Numbered from the stretch's first letter, positions 42,549 through 52,177 are shown. The stretch: DNA of 64,000 nt from Acidimicrobiia bacterium (GCA_022820925.1 JAJEEO010000001.1:315001-379000); one strand, 5' to 3'. A program made the numbers and translations. Notes: a model not told the origin generated them from the letters alone.

Positions 42549-43292
42549 TCAGGCGTCGTGGAGCACCATGCGGACTCGCTTGTTGTCCTTGCCCTTCGAC
42601 TCGGTCTTGGTGATCTCGAAGCGGCCCACGGCACCGGTCGACGCCACATGGGTGCCGCCGTCGGCCTGACGGTCGAGCCCGACGATGTCGACCACGCGGA
42701 TGTCGGTCACCCACTCGGGAATCAGGTTGACCTTGGTGCGGATCAGCTCGGGATCGGCCAGCGCCACCGACCGTTCCAGGAAGCTCACCTCGATGGGCCG
42801 ATCCGCGGCGATCTCGGCGTTCACCAGCTCGGTGACCCGCGCCGCGAAGCCTTCGGGCAGCGGGCTGAACTCGAAGTCCATGCGGGCGGACAGCGGCTCC
42901 ATGTTCCCGCCGGTGACCAGCACGCCCCACTCGTTCCAGATGACCCCGCACAGGATGTGCAGCGCCGTGTGGGTGCGCATGAGCTGCAGGCGGCGATCCC
43001 AGTCGACCGTGCCGGTCACTGAGGTTCCAGCCGGCGGCGGCTGGCCGTCCACCCAGTGCCAGATGAGGTCGCCTTCCTTGCGGACGTTGTGCACCTGCCA
43101 GGTGTTGCCGCCCCTGTCGGCGAGCGTGCCGGTGTCGTGCGGCTGGCCGCCGCCAGTGGCATAGAAGACCGTCTGGTCGAACGCAACCGCGTCTTCGCGC
43201 ACAGCGACCACCGTCGCCTCGACGGTCTGCTGGTACGCATCACGCAGGTAGATCTGATCGGTGTGCTGGTCGGAGTTCGCGTCGGCGCTCAT
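42549..43292 (-). CDS. AlaX-type alanyl-tRNA editing protein
   Basis: A 247-residue protein: VFYATGGGQPHDTG (N-terminal), LMRTHTALHILCGVIW (HxxxH zinc motif), and RQADGGTHVASTGAVG. These match the free-standing editing domain of alanyl-tRNA synthetase that removes Ser or Gly from tRNA-Ala. ATG 43290-43292 gives the family's length. It is divergent from the next gene. Confidence 0.88.
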   Translation of the reverse strand: MSADANSDQHTDQIYLRDAYQQTVEATVVAVREDAVAFDQTVFYATGGGQPHDTGTLADRGGNTWQVHNVRKEGDLIWHWVDGQPPPAGTSVTGTVDWDRRLQLMRTHTALHILCGVIWNEWGVLVTGGNMEPLSARMDFEFSPLPEGFAARVTELVNAEIAADRPIEVSFLERSVALADPELIRTKVNLIPEWVTDIRVVDIVGLDRQADGGTHVASTGAVGRFEITKTESKGKDNKRVRMVLHDA

Positions 43293-43369
43293 CGCCGCAG
43301 ACGATACGTCGCCCGGCCCCCGCATCGGTCAGCCGGCTCGGTGGGGATGGCGGCCGTTACGGTGACGCC

Positions 43370-44176
43370 GTGCGGATCGTGACGTGGAACCTGTGGTGGC
43401 GCTTCGGCGACAACTGGGAGGCCCGCCACGAGGCCATCGCCGCCACGCTCGCCGAGCTCGACGCCGACATCGTGTGCTGCCAGGAGATCTGGGCTGAGCG
43501 TGACGGCCCGAACCAGGCCGATCTGCTCGGCGAAGCGCTGGGTATGAATGTCGCATCTCACCCGCGCTTCGGACGGCGGGGACTGTCGTTCAGCAACGCC
43601 ATCCTGAGCCGCACAGCGATCATCGAATCCAGCTCGCACTCGCTGGCGGTCGGCGACCCGTCGTCGCCCGAAGGCCAGCAGTCCGGACACCGGACGGCAG
43701 TCGTGGCCCAAGTCGCCCGCGGCGACGGCGAGATGACCGTCATCTGCACCCACCTCGAGCACCGCTTCCATCTCAGCGAGATCCGCCAGGCACAGGTGTC
43801 CACGCTGTGCGAGCTGGCGGCGCCCCATCACGATCCCGAGGGTTTCCCGATCGTGATGGCCGGCGACTTCAACGCCGTCCCGAGCTCCGAGGAGATCCGG
43901 CTGCTGACCGGCGAACGCCCGCCGCCGGTGCCGGGGTTGGTCTGGAGCGACGCGTGGGCGCAGGCGGGCGACGGCCCGGGCTTCACCTGGAGCGGCCAGA
44001 ACCCCTACCTGCACCAAGCCATGTGGCCGAACCGGCGCATCGACTACGTGTTCGTGTCGACGCCGCGCCCGGTTCCGCAGGGCAACATCACGAGCATCCG
44101 GCTGCTCGGCGCCGAAGCCGTCGACGGGGTGGTGCCGTCGGACCACTACGGATTGGTGGTCGATCTCATCGACTGA
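43370..44176 (+). CDS. Endonuclease/exonuclease/phosphatase family protein
   Basis: A 268-residue EEP-fold hydrolase: RIVTWNLWWRFGDNWEA (N), DADIVCCQEIW (catalytic Glu), MAGDFNAVPSSEE (catalytic Asp/Asn), RRIDYVFVS and SDHYGLVVDL (His). Substrate could be a nucleic acid, phospholipid or inositol phosphate. GTG 43370 is 6 nt after TACGGT (43358-43363), a leaderless start. Confidence 0.87.
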   Translation: MRIVTWNLWWRFGDNWEARHEAIAATLAELDADIVCCQEIWAERDGPNQADLLGEALGMNVASHPRFGRRGLSFSNAILSRTAIIESSSHSLAVGDPSSPEGQQSGHRTAVVAQVARGDGEMTVICTHLEHRFHLSEIRQAQVSTLCELAAPHHDPEGFPIVMAGDFNAVPSSEEIRLLTGERPPPVPGLVWSDAWAQAGDGPGFTWSGQNPYLHQAMWPNRRIDYVFVSTPRPVPQGNITSIRLLGAEAVDGVVPSDHYGLVVDLID

Positions 44177-44186
44177 GCCGCTGGCG

Positions 44187-45161
44187 TCAGGTGTCGTAGA
44201 GCGCCAGGATCGACGCAGCGGCGGCGCCGCCCGCCCCGGCCAGATCGGGCGGCAGTTCTTCCGCGTTGACCACGCGCGTCTCGGCGCCGAGGCGCAGCAG
44301 CATCTGGCTGAGCACCAGTGGGCTGCGGATCGCGTACGTCACGATGCACCGGTCGCCGTCGTCGCGTACCTCCCGTGATGGGTACGCCTCCACTTGCCAC
44401 AGGTCGCTGCGGGGAATCGACAGCACCACATCGGTCGTCTCGTCGGACTCGGCCGGCGCAACAGCGCCGAGCGCTGCGGTCGCGTCGCTCGGCTCGGTGC
44501 CGCGGCCGTGTGATTCGCCGGTGTCGCTGCACGCCTCGATGCGGTCGACCCGGAACGAGCGCAGATCCTGGCGCAGGTGGCACCAGCCCCGCAGGTACCA
44601 ATGGCCGTCGGCCAGCGAGACGTCCAGCGGGTCCACTCGACGCTCGCTGACAGCGTCGGTGTTGGGGGTGTAGTAGTGGATGCTCACGGTGGTGCCGGCG
44701 CGCACGGCCTCCCGCAGCGTCGGCAGGGAGCGCGGCAGCGGCAGCTCCACCGACACCCGCACTCGCTCGCCGTAGGCCGCACGCAGCTTGTCGAGCGCGG
44801 TCGCCAGCGCGCCCGAACGGTCGGCGCCGCGCAGGGCCAGCGCCGACTGCCCAGCCACCAGGATCCCGAACGCCTGGGGCACCGACAGGTTGAGCGGCCG
44901 GTCCAGCATCGCTCCCGGCTCGACATGCACCCACGCCTCGCCGGCGTCGTCGTCGCCGCCGAACACGACGATGCCCAGATTCTCGTAGGCGCCAGCGCCG
45001 GCCACCTCGTAGCACATGGCCGCGAGCAGCAGGTCGTACACGGCAGCCGGCCGCATCTCGAATCGCTCGGCAATGTCGCCCACCGTGGCGCCGCCCCGCT
45101 CGACCACCCACGGCACGATGGCCAGCAGGCGCTCGATCTTGGCCGAGGCGCCGGTCCTCAT
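44187..45161 (-). CDS. pafC: WYL-domain regulator PafC
   Basis: A 324-residue protein: N-terminal winged helix (IERLLAIVPWVVERGGATVG DIAERF region), then a WYL domain (HWYLRGWCHLRQDLRSFRVD). With the next gene it forms the PafB-PafC pair, which activates RecA-independent DNA damage genes in actinobacteria. Its ATG overlaps the pafB stop (ATGA). Confidence 0.83.
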   Translation of the reverse strand: MRTGASAKIERLLAIVPWVVERGGATVGDIAERFEMRPAAVYDLLLAAMCYEVAGAGAYENLGIVVFGGDDDAGEAWVHVEPGAMLDRPLNLSVPQAFGILVAGQSALALRGADRSGALATALDKLRAAYGERVRVSVELPLPRSLPTLREAVRAGTTVSIHYYTPNTDAVSERRVDPLDVSLADGHWYLRGWCHLRQDLRSFRVDRIEACSDTGESHGRGTEPSDATAALGAVAPAESDETTDVVLSIPRSDLWQVEAYPSREVRDDGDRCIVTYAIRSPLVLSQMLLRLGAETRVVNAEELPPDLAGAGGAAAASILALYDT

Positions 45162-46201
45162 GACGCTGCCTCCCGACGGTCGACCAGGGAGCGCAACCAT
45201 CCGGTGACATCGGCGACCAGCTCCGGCGGCGACTCGACGACGGCGTGGCGGCCCATGTCCAGCACCCACACGCGGAATGCGGCCCGGTTGCGCACCCGCG
45301 CCGTCACCGTCACCGAGCCGTCGTCATGCCGCTCGGCGACGCGGCCTCGTTCGGCCGTGGGCTGCTGCGCCATGGTGGCGTCGATCCGCACCCGGGCCTC
45401 GAAGTCGTCGCCGAAGTCGATCTCCATCGGCTCGCTCGGCAGCAGCGCGGCGACGTCGACATCTGCGCGGGCGAATGCCCCTCGCTCCCCCACCTCCGCG
45501 TCGCTCTCCATGCGATCGACCCGGAACGTCTTCACCACGTCGTCTTCACGTGCGGCCAGGTACCAATAGCCCGCCCGGCACAGCAGGCCGAGCGGCTGCG
45601 CGTCGCGACGCCGCCCGCCGTAGGCGAAACGGACCTGCGCTCGCTCGGCAGACGCAGCGGCCAGCTTCGGCAGCAGCGACCCGGCGGTCTGCTGCGCGGC
45701 GGCCGTCTCCAGCGCCACATCCGCCGACAGCGTTCCGCCCCCCGCGCCGTCGGCGGCTGCGCCCGCCGTGCCGCCTCCCGATGTCGCCCCGCCTGCGCCG
45801 GCCGCAGCGGTCTCGGCGCTCGTGAGCTTGGCGACGGCCTCGAGATCCCAGGTCTCGCCGATGTCCACCCGCGCTGCAGCGAAGCGCAGCGCGAGCTGCT
45901 CCTCGGGAGTGAGCTGCAGGTCTGGCAGGAAGTAGTCCTGGCGCCGGATGGTGTAGGAGGTGGCGCCGTCGTGGGTGATCGCCTCGGTGATCCGTACGCC
46001 GAGGTTGCGGATCAGCGCCTTGTCGCGCTCAAATGAGGTGCGTGCACTCTCCAGCGCACGCCGGTCGGTCGTGCTGTCGGGCGCATACAAGCCGGTGTCC
46101 CGCCAGATCTCTTCACGGGTCGTGGGCACGTCGCGAGCGAGCAAGTACATCATCAGTTCCATCACGCGCTCGGTTGCATCCGGGCGTGGTCTCGCTGCCA
46201 C
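45158..46201 (-). CDS. pafB: WYL-domain regulator PafB
   Basis: A 347-residue protein: HTH (RVMELMMYLLARDVPTTREE), then WYL (GYWYLAAREDDVVKTFRVDR). An Ala/Gly-rich loop is inserted near residue 165. GTG 46201 has TACACT 7 nt upstream, so a leaderless start is likely. PafB/PafC act as a heterodimer. No proteasome genes are adjacent. Confidence 0.8.
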   Translation of the reverse strand: MAARPRPDATERVMELMMYLLARDVPTTREEIWRDTGLYAPDSTTDRRALESARTSFERDKALIRNLGVRITEAITHDGATSYTIRRQDYFLPDLQLTPEEQLALRFAAARVDIGETWDLEAVAKLTSAETAAAGAGGATSGGGTAGAAADGAGGGTLSADVALETAAAQQTAGSLLPKLAAASAERAQVRFAYGGRRRDAQPLGLLCRAGYWYLAAREDDVVKTFRVDRMESDAEVGERGAFARADVDVAALLPSEPMEIDFGDDFEARVRIDATMAQQPTAERGRVAERHDDGSVTVTARVRNRAAFRVWVLDMGRHAVVESPPELVADVTGWLRSLVDRREAAS

Positions 46202-46278
46202 GCTCGGGAGTGTAGGACTGCGCAATCGGGCGCCCCGATGAGTTTCAGGGCCGATGGCGGAGCGTCGGAGACTGCGTG

Positions 46279-48657
46279 TCAGCCGTGGACGCCGGCGGAT
46301 CGGAGCGCCGCCCACACCCGCTCCGGCGTCAGCGGGAAGTCGTCCATCCAGACGCCGGTTGCGTCCGCCAGCGCTGCGGCCACCGCCGGTGCATAGGGGA
46401 TCACGCCCATCTCGGCCATGCCGCGGGCACCGAACGGGCCCAGCGGGTCGGCCAGCTCCAGCACCACGCTCTCGGTGGTCACGGGAATGTCGCCGATGCC
46501 GGGGATCAGGTACGTGCTGAAGCGAGGGTTCAGCAGGCGACCGTCCCGGCTGCGCAGATGCTCGCTAAGCACATGGCCGTGGGCTTGGGCCACCGCGCCC
46601 TCGATCTGGCCGACCACGAAGCGGGGGTTGATCGCCCGACCCACGTCGTTGGCGCTGATCACCCGATCGATGCGGATGTGGCCCGTGTCGACGTCGACGG
46701 TCAGCTCAACATGCTGGGCGACGTAGCCGTAGCTGAAGTTCGGGGTGCCCTCGCCGGTCTCGGGATCGAGCTCGGTGGTCGGCGGTGGCGTGAAGCGGAA
46801 GTGCCCGACGGCGGGACGGGCGCCCTCGCGCCACGCCTTCTCGGCTTCCTCGGCCGCACCCAGGATCGAGTTGCCCGCCATCCACGTCAGGCGCGACGCC
46901 GACGCAGAACCCGAATCGCCCGAGGTGCCGGTGTCGCTGAAGCGCCCCACCACCTTGGACGGGTCGACCCCGGTCGCCTCGGCGGCCATCTGCAGGAATG
47001 CCGTGTGCGCCCCCTGCCCCACATCGGCGCCGGCGTGGGCCAGCTCGACCGATGCGGGCATGTCGTCGCCGGGCTCGCCGTGCAGCACGATCGTGGCCTC
47101 GCAGCGCTCGGGAAAGCCGAACGAGAAGCCGACGTTCTTGAATGCGCAGGCAAAGCCGCGTCCGCGGCGCAGCGACGACGGCCGCGCCGGCAGCGACACG
47201 AACGGGCTGAACAGCGCCGGCTCAACTGCCATCGGGTCAACGGACTCTGGGCCGCCGGCGTCGCTGTCCAGGTCGGTGCTGCCCGAGCCGGCCGGCTGTG
47301 CCGCAGCGTGGGCGCATGCCTCGATCACTTCGGGCATGGTCACGCCGGCCGGCATCGGCGTGTGGGCGATGCTCGGCGATCCCTCGCGCAGCGTGTTCAC
47401 GCGGCGGATGTCGACCGGGTCCATGCCCAGCGCCTCGGCCAGCTTGTTCACCTGGCATTCCACCGCGAAGGCCGCCTGCGGTGCGCCGAAGCCCCGGAAC
47501 GCTCCCCCCGGCGTGGCGTTCGTGTACACGACATGGGTGTCGATGGCGGCGTTGGGCAGCTCATAGGGCCCGCCGAGGCCCAGATGCAGGTTCCCCATCA
47601 CCTTGTTGGAGGTGTAGTTGTAGGCGCCCGCATCCAGCCAGGCCTCTGCCTGCGCTGCGGTGATCCTGCCGTCGCGGTCGGCGCCCCAGCGGGCCCAGAT
47701 GCGTCCGCGGTGCCGCTTGTGGTGGCCCACGATCGACTCCTCACGCGACCACTGCATGGCCACGGTGCGGTCGATGCCCCGCTCGGCCAGTCGGCAGGCG
47801 GCCAGCGCCAGGATGATCTGCATCGACGTGTCCTCGCGCCCGCCGAATGCACCGCCGATGGCCGGGTAGCGCACCCGGATGCACTCTTCGGGCAGGTCGA
47901 GCGCGTGGGCGATCTGCTCGCGGTCCTCGTGCACCCACTGGCCGGCGATCTCGACGTTGACGATGCCCTCGGCGTCCACCCAAGACGTGCCGGCCTCGGG
48001 CTGCAGGTAGGCGTGCTCCTGGTAGGGCACCTCGTAGGTGGCCTCGACGGTCACGGCGGCAGCGGCCCAGCCGGCATCGAGGTCGCCCTTGCGGGTGCAC
48101 ATCGACTCGTACAGGTTCGAGCCGATGCCCTCGTAGGGGTGCACGAGCGGTGCGTCGGGCGCCAGCGCCGCGTCCAGATCGGCCACGACCGGCAGCGGCT
48201 CCCACTCGACCTCGATGGCCGCAGCGGCGGCACGCGCCTGCGGCAGGCTCTCGGCGACGATGAGCGCCAAGTGGTCGGCCTCCCAGCGGGACACATCGCA
48301 GGGCACCGCGCTTCGGCCAGTGTGGTCGAGCCCGACGAAGACCGGCTGGTCGAACTTGGTCAGCCCGTACTCGTTGCAGGGCACGTCGGCGGAGCCGAGC
48401 ACAGCGACGACGCCCGGGGCGCGCTCGGCCGGGGCGAGGTCGAGGCGGCGAAGCCGGGCATGGGGCTGGTCGGTGAACACCGCGAATGCCCACAGCGCAT
48501 CGGCCGGAATGCGATCTGCGGGATAGCCGGCCAACCCGGCGACCTTGGCGGGACCGTCGGCACGCGGCGGCGACTGGCCGGTACCGCCCGCCGTCGCGGC
48601 CGGCATCTCCAATTCGACAGCCGCACCGCCGACACCGGGGGCGGCACCTTCTCTCAC
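46279..48657 (-). CDS. Molybdenum hydroxylase large subunit (XdhB/CoxL-type)
   Basis: A 792-residue molybdopterin-binding subunit: YPAIGGAFGGREDTSMQ, MQWSREESIVGHHKRHRGR, GGAFRGFGAPQAAFAVE, GADVGQGAHTAFLQMAAE and LGPFGARGMAEMGVIP. The last resembles the family's C-terminal catalytic Glu region. The substrate could be a purine, aldehyde or aromatic. Start GTG 48657 is embedded in a duplicated junction with the upstream subunit gene. Confidence 0.88.
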   Translation of the reverse strand: MREGAAPGVGGAAVELEMPAATAGGTGQSPPRADGPAKVAGLAGYPADRIPADALWAFAVFTDQPHARLRRLDLAPAERAPGVVAVLGSADVPCNEYGLTKFDQPVFVGLDHTGRSAVPCDVSRWEADHLALIVAESLPQARAAAAAIEVEWEPLPVVADLDAALAPDAPLVHPYEGIGSNLYESMCTRKGDLDAGWAAAAVTVEATYEVPYQEHAYLQPEAGTSWVDAEGIVNVEIAGQWVHEDREQIAHALDLPEECIRVRYPAIGGAFGGREDTSMQIILALAACRLAERGIDRTVAMQWSREESIVGHHKRHRGRIWARWGADRDGRITAAQAEAWLDAGAYNYTSNKVMGNLHLGLGGPYELPNAAIDTHVVYTNATPGGAFRGFGAPQAAFAVECQVNKLAEALGMDPVDIRRVNTLREGSPSIAHTPMPAGVTMPEVIEACAHAAAQPAGSGSTDLDSDAGGPESVDPMAVEPALFSPFVSLPARPSSLRRGRGFACAFKNVGFSFGFPERCEATIVLHGEPGDDMPASVELAHAGADVGQGAHTAFLQMAAEATGVDPSKVVGRFSDTGTSGDSGSASASRLTWMAGNSILGAAEEAEKAWREGARPAVGHFRFTPPPTTELDPETGEGTPNFSYGYVAQHVELTVDVDTGHIRIDRVISANDVGRAINPRFVVGQIEGAVAQAHGHVLSEHLRSRDGRLLNPRFSTYLIPGIGDIPVTTESVVLELADPLGPFGARGMAEMGVIPYAPAVAAALADATGVWMDDFPLTPERVWAALRSAGVHG

Positions 48658-48713
48658 GGCGCACTCCGCTCAGCGTGGTCCGCAGCTGCAACCGAAGCAG
48701 CACCCTCTCTCAC
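48654..48713 (-). CDS. 19-residue relay ORF from a duplicated stop/start junction
   Basis: GTG at 48711-48713 overlaps the TGA of the FAD/Fe-S gene (GTGA). The ORF reads MREGAASVAAADHAERSAP and its TGA at 48654-48656 overlaps GTG 48657 of the large subunit (GTGA). The two junctions are a 56-bp tandem duplication: MREGAAS here against MREGAAP at the large-subunit start. It could couple translation of the two subunits. Confidence 0.45.
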   Translation of the reverse strand: MREGAASVAAADHAERSAP

Positions 48714-50317
48714 GACGCACCCCGCTCGGCAATGTGCGCAGTTCCTGCTTCAACCGGAGCGGTTCGGGCCGCGTCGCTCGAGGCGGCCCGCACGGCCTCG
48801 ATGATCGAGCAGTAGCCGGTGCAGCGGCACAGGTTGCCCGACAGGCCCACCGTGATCTGCTCGGCAGTGGGTTCGGCGATCTCGTCGAGCAGCGCTACGG
48901 CGCTCATCACGAAGCCCGGCGTGCAGAACCCGCACTGCGCGCCGCCGGTGTCGACCATGGCCTGCTGGAACGGGTGCAGGTCGCCGGCGGGCGACGCCAC
49001 GCCTTCGACGGTGGTGATGGTTGCCCCGTTCGCCCTCCCTGCCGGCACCAGGCACGAGAACACGGCGGCGCCGTCGAGATGCACCGTGCAGGCGCCGCAC
49101 TCTCCTTCGGCGCAGCCCTCCTTGGTGCCGATGAGGCCGAGGTCGTCGCGCAGCCAGTCCATCAGCGTCTTGCCCGCAGCCCCCGCTGCGCTGCGCTGCG
49201 CCCCGTTCACCGTCGCCGTGACCGTGTCGTCGGGGTCGGCCAGCTCGCTGCGAGCGCCGCTGCCCGGGGCGTCAGTAGCTCGGCCCGGCACAGCGGCTGC
49301 GCCGGCCGCCACATCTCCGCCGTTCGCTGCATCTGCGGTCGCCGCAGAACTTGACTGAACGCTGCCCGCCGTCTGCGCAAGCCGCGGCGGCTGCTCCGGC
49401 CAGCGGTCGGCTTCGGTGGCGCTGGCAAGGGCCGCAATGGCACGGTCGACCACGACGCCGACCGTGTGCGAGCGGTACTCGGCGCTGCCGCGGATGTCGT
49501 CGATGGGCGTTGCCGCCCGGCATGCAGCAGCCGTGATGTCGGCGCCGGCGTCGGCCAGATCCCGACCGGCGGCCAGCTCGGCCGCTTCGGGCACGGTGAT
49601 GATGGTGGGCGCGACGCTGCCGAGGGCGACCACGAGGTCGGACACCCGACCGCCGTCGAGCGCGACGACCACGGCGGCGTGCACCACCGAGATGGCCTGC
49701 GCCCGCCGCAGGCCCAGCTTCACGAAGACGCCGCGACGACCATGGGCCGAGTTCGCGCCGTCGAGCGCATCGAAGGCAACAGCGGTGACGATCTCGTCGG
49801 GTTCGAGCACCGTCTGGCGGAACCCGGCGAAGAATTCGCTGATCGGAACGGTGCGCTCGCCGCGCACCGATGTCATGGTGACTGCGGCACCGAGCGCCAC
49901 GAGCGCCGAGATGGTGTCGTTGGCCGGGCTGGCGGTGACGATGTTGCCCACCACGGTCGCCCGGTTGCGCAGCGGAGGCGAACCGACCTCCAAGCACGCC
50001 TGGGCGAGCGGCAGGCCGGCCGTGCGCATCGGCGCCGAGGCGATCACATCGGCGTGGGTCACCAGCGGCCCCAACGTGACCCGCCCGCCGTCGTACGAGA
50101 TCCGATCGAGGCCCAGAAGCCCCGAGATGTCCACCAGCAGCTCCACGCCCGAGCGCGCCCCGCGCGACAGCTCGAGCATGAGGTCGGTGCCGCCGGCGAT
50201 CAGCCGCGCCGCGGCGCCGTGCAACGAAAGCAGCTCGGCCGCCTCGTCGAGCGATGCGGGGGCCGCATATCGGCTTGGCAGCGGGACTGCCCGCTGCACC
50301 TCATGAAGCTCAAACAT
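48710..50317 (-). CDS. Fused FAD and 2Fe-2S subunit of a molybdenum hydroxylase
   Basis: A 535-residue protein. The first ~290 residues are the FAD subunit (LIAGGTDLMLELSRGA; VVGNIVTASPANDT). After an Ala-rich linker come two 2Fe-2S domains: CAEGECGACTVHLDG and GGAQCGFCTPGFVMS with NLCRCTGYCSI. Known XdhA-type fusions usually have Fe-S before FAD; here it is reversed. It provides electron transfer for the large subunit. ATG 50315-50317 is chosen. Confidence 0.88.
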   Translation of the reverse strand: MFELHEVQRAVPLPSRYAAPASLDEAAELLSLHGAAARLIAGGTDLMLELSRGARSGVELLVDISGLLGLDRISYDGGRVTLGPLVTHADVIASAPMRTAGLPLAQACLEVGSPPLRNRATVVGNIVTASPANDTISALVALGAAVTMTSVRGERTVPISEFFAGFRQTVLEPDEIVTAVAFDALDGANSAHGRRGVFVKLGLRRAQAISVVHAAVVVALDGGRVSDLVVALGSVAPTIITVPEAAELAAGRDLADAGADITAAACRAATPIDDIRGSAEYRSHTVGVVVDRAIAALASATEADRWPEQPPRLAQTAGSVQSSSAATADAANGGDVAAGAAAVPGRATDAPGSGARSELADPDDTVTATVNGAQRSAAGAAGKTLMDWLRDDLGLIGTKEGCAEGECGACTVHLDGAAVFSCLVPAGRANGATITTVEGVASPAGDLHPFQQAMVDTGGAQCGFCTPGFVMSAVALLDEIAEPTAEQITVGLSGNLCRCTGYCSIIEAVRAASSDAARTAPVEAGTAHIAERGAS

Positions 50318-50377
50318 GCCGCACTCAAGGGTGTCAGATTGCGCCGCCGGCAAAGAACGCATTGCGCTGATGCACTT

Positions 50378-50456
50378 CGTGCTTCTCGTTCATGTGGCCC
50401 GTTCGCATGCGATGGGGCTCACGGGCCGCCCGGGCTTCGGCTTCGCCTACCGGCCG
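50378..50456 (-). repeat. Dispersed ~85-bp repeat, copy D
   Basis: On the minus strand it runs CGGCCGGTAGGCGAAGCCG then GGGCGGCCCGTGAGCCCCAT and ends near a degenerate AACGAGAAGC. The TAG within GGTAGG is the stop codon of the AMP-ligase (50447); the other copies have GGCAGG there. Confidence 0.65.
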
Positions 50457-52177
50457 AGCATCTGGCGCTGCACCTTGCCGAGGGCGTTTCGAGGCAGCGC
50501 TGCGATGCGGTAGGTGCGGCGGGGCCGCTTGTAGAAGGCGAGCCGTTCGCCCACGTAGTCCTTCAGCTCGTCGTCGTGGAAGTCGCGCTCTGCGACCACG
50601 TAGACCACCACCACCTCGCCCCACTCCGGATCGGGCTCGCCGCTGACCGCGCATTCGACGACGTCGGGGTGCGAAGCGATGACCTCCTCGACCTCGCGGG
50701 GGTACACATTGAAGCCGCCGCAGATGATGAGCTCCTTGGCACGGCCGACGATGCGCAGGTAGCCGTCGTCCCACCGGCCGAGGTCGCCGGTGCGGAACCA
50801 GCCGTCGCTGAACGACGCCGCGTTCTCGGCGGGCCGCTCCCAGTAGCCGGAGAACACGTTGGGCCCCCGCACCAGGATCTCCGCAGCATCGTCGGCCTCC
50901 GCGCCGTCGCCAGCCGTGGCGTCGCCCCGAGCCGTCGCAGCGTCGTCAGCCGTCGCGGCGCCGCCATCGCTGACATCCAGCGTGTCGAGGCGCACTTCGA
51001 CGCCGGGCAGCGGGAAGCCGACCGTGCCGGCCCGGCGGGGCTCGTCGTGCGGATTCGACACCAGCATGACGGTCTCGGTCATGCCGTAGCGCTCGATGAC
51101 GTGCTGCCCGCTGGCCTCCCGCACGGCGTCGTGCAGTTCAGCAGGCATGGGTGCCGAACCCGACGCGCACAGCCGCAGCGCCGACAGCTCGGCGGCCCGC
51201 GGCGAGGCGACCAGCCGGGAGTACATGGTCGGCACGCCGAAGAACATGGTGGCCTGGTGCTCGCGAATGGCATCGAAGACGTCGTCTGGCTCGAACGTCG
51301 GCTGCAGCACCGCCCGCGCGCCGACGGTGAGCGTGCCGTGCAGCGCCACACCCAGGCCGTGCATGTGAAACAGCGGCAGCGCCAGCACGAGCACATCGTC
51401 GGGCATCCAGCGCCATGCCAGTTCCAGCGCTCGCACCGACGCCAGCAGGTTCGCGTGGCTGAGCACCGCACCCTTGGGTTGCCCGGTGGTGCCCGACGTG
51501 TACCCGATCAGCGCAGGATCGTCACCCCGGCGTTGATGCGCCATCGCCAACAGATCGAATCGGGACCCTTCATGGGGCCCGGCACCGCCTCCGGGAGCGA
51601 CTGCATCGGTGCTGCCGCCGGAACCATCGGTAGCGGACACGCCTCGCCGGGCCGCCGCAGCGCTGCCGGTGGCGTCTCCGTGGCCCGCGGGCAGGTCGGC
51701 GGCATCGAAATCGCTGACCAGCACTGCTGGATCGGCGTCGACGATCCACTGGTGCCATTCGCCGGGCTCGCCGACGCCTTCCACCAATGCTGCTGCGGGA
51801 CGGCAATCGGCCACCACGCCGCGCACTTCATCGGCCCGGTAGGCACCGTTCAGCGGCACCACCACCGCGCCCACCGCCAGCAGCGCCGCGTGTGCGGCAA
51901 CCAGTCGAGACGAACTCGGGCCGCTCATCAGCACGCGGTCGCCAGCGACGATGCCCGCAGCCGCCAAGCGCTCGGCAATCTCTTGGGCCCGAGCTGTGAG
52001 CTGGGCGCCGGTCACCCAGCCGTCATGCGCATCCCACACCACAGCCCGCTGCGGATCGGACGACCAGCGGTCCAGCCAGACCGCCGGCAGCGTGCCGCCA
52101 GCAAGCAGATCAAACTCGGCGGCACTGCCGCCCGCCGGCAGATGCCGGGACCAATGCGACTCCTGCCCATCGGTCAT
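50447..52177 (-). CDS. AMP-dependent acyl-CoA synthetase/ligase
   Basis: A 576-residue ANL enzyme: ATP/AMP motif GYTSGTTGQPKGAVLSHANL, VIERYGMTETVMLVSNP, GWFRTGDLGRWDDGYL and the catalytic Lys in LPRNALGKVQRQ. It resembles malonyl- or short-chain acyl-CoA synthetases; exact substrate unknown. Ala/Gly/Asp-rich insertions interrupt it near residues 185-215 and 425-455. ATG 52177 is preferred to GTG 52198, with AGGGAG upstream. Its stop lies inside a dispersed repeat. Confidence 0.87.
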   Translation of the reverse strand: MTDGQESHWSRHLPAGGSAAEFDLLAGGTLPAVWLDRWSSDPQRAVVWDAHDGWVTGAQLTARAQEIAERLAAAGIVAGDRVLMSGPSSSRLVAAHAALLAVGAVVVPLNGAYRADEVRGVVADCRPAAALVEGVGEPGEWHQWIVDADPAVLVSDFDAADLPAGHGDATGSAAAARRGVSATDGSGGSTDAVAPGGGAGPHEGSRFDLLAMAHQRRGDDPALIGYTSGTTGQPKGAVLSHANLLASVRALELAWRWMPDDVLVLALPLFHMHGLGVALHGTLTVGARAVLQPTFEPDDVFDAIREHQATMFFGVPTMYSRLVASPRAAELSALRLCASGSAPMPAELHDAVREASGQHVIERYGMTETVMLVSNPHDEPRRAGTVGFPLPGVEVRLDTLDVSDGGAATADDAATARGDATAGDGAEADDAAEILVRGPNVFSGYWERPAENAASFSDGWFRTGDLGRWDDGYLRIVGRAKELIICGGFNVYPREVEEVIASHPDVVECAVSGEPDPEWGEVVVVYVVAERDFHDDELKDYVGERLAFYKRPRRTYRIAALPRNALGKVQRQMLGR

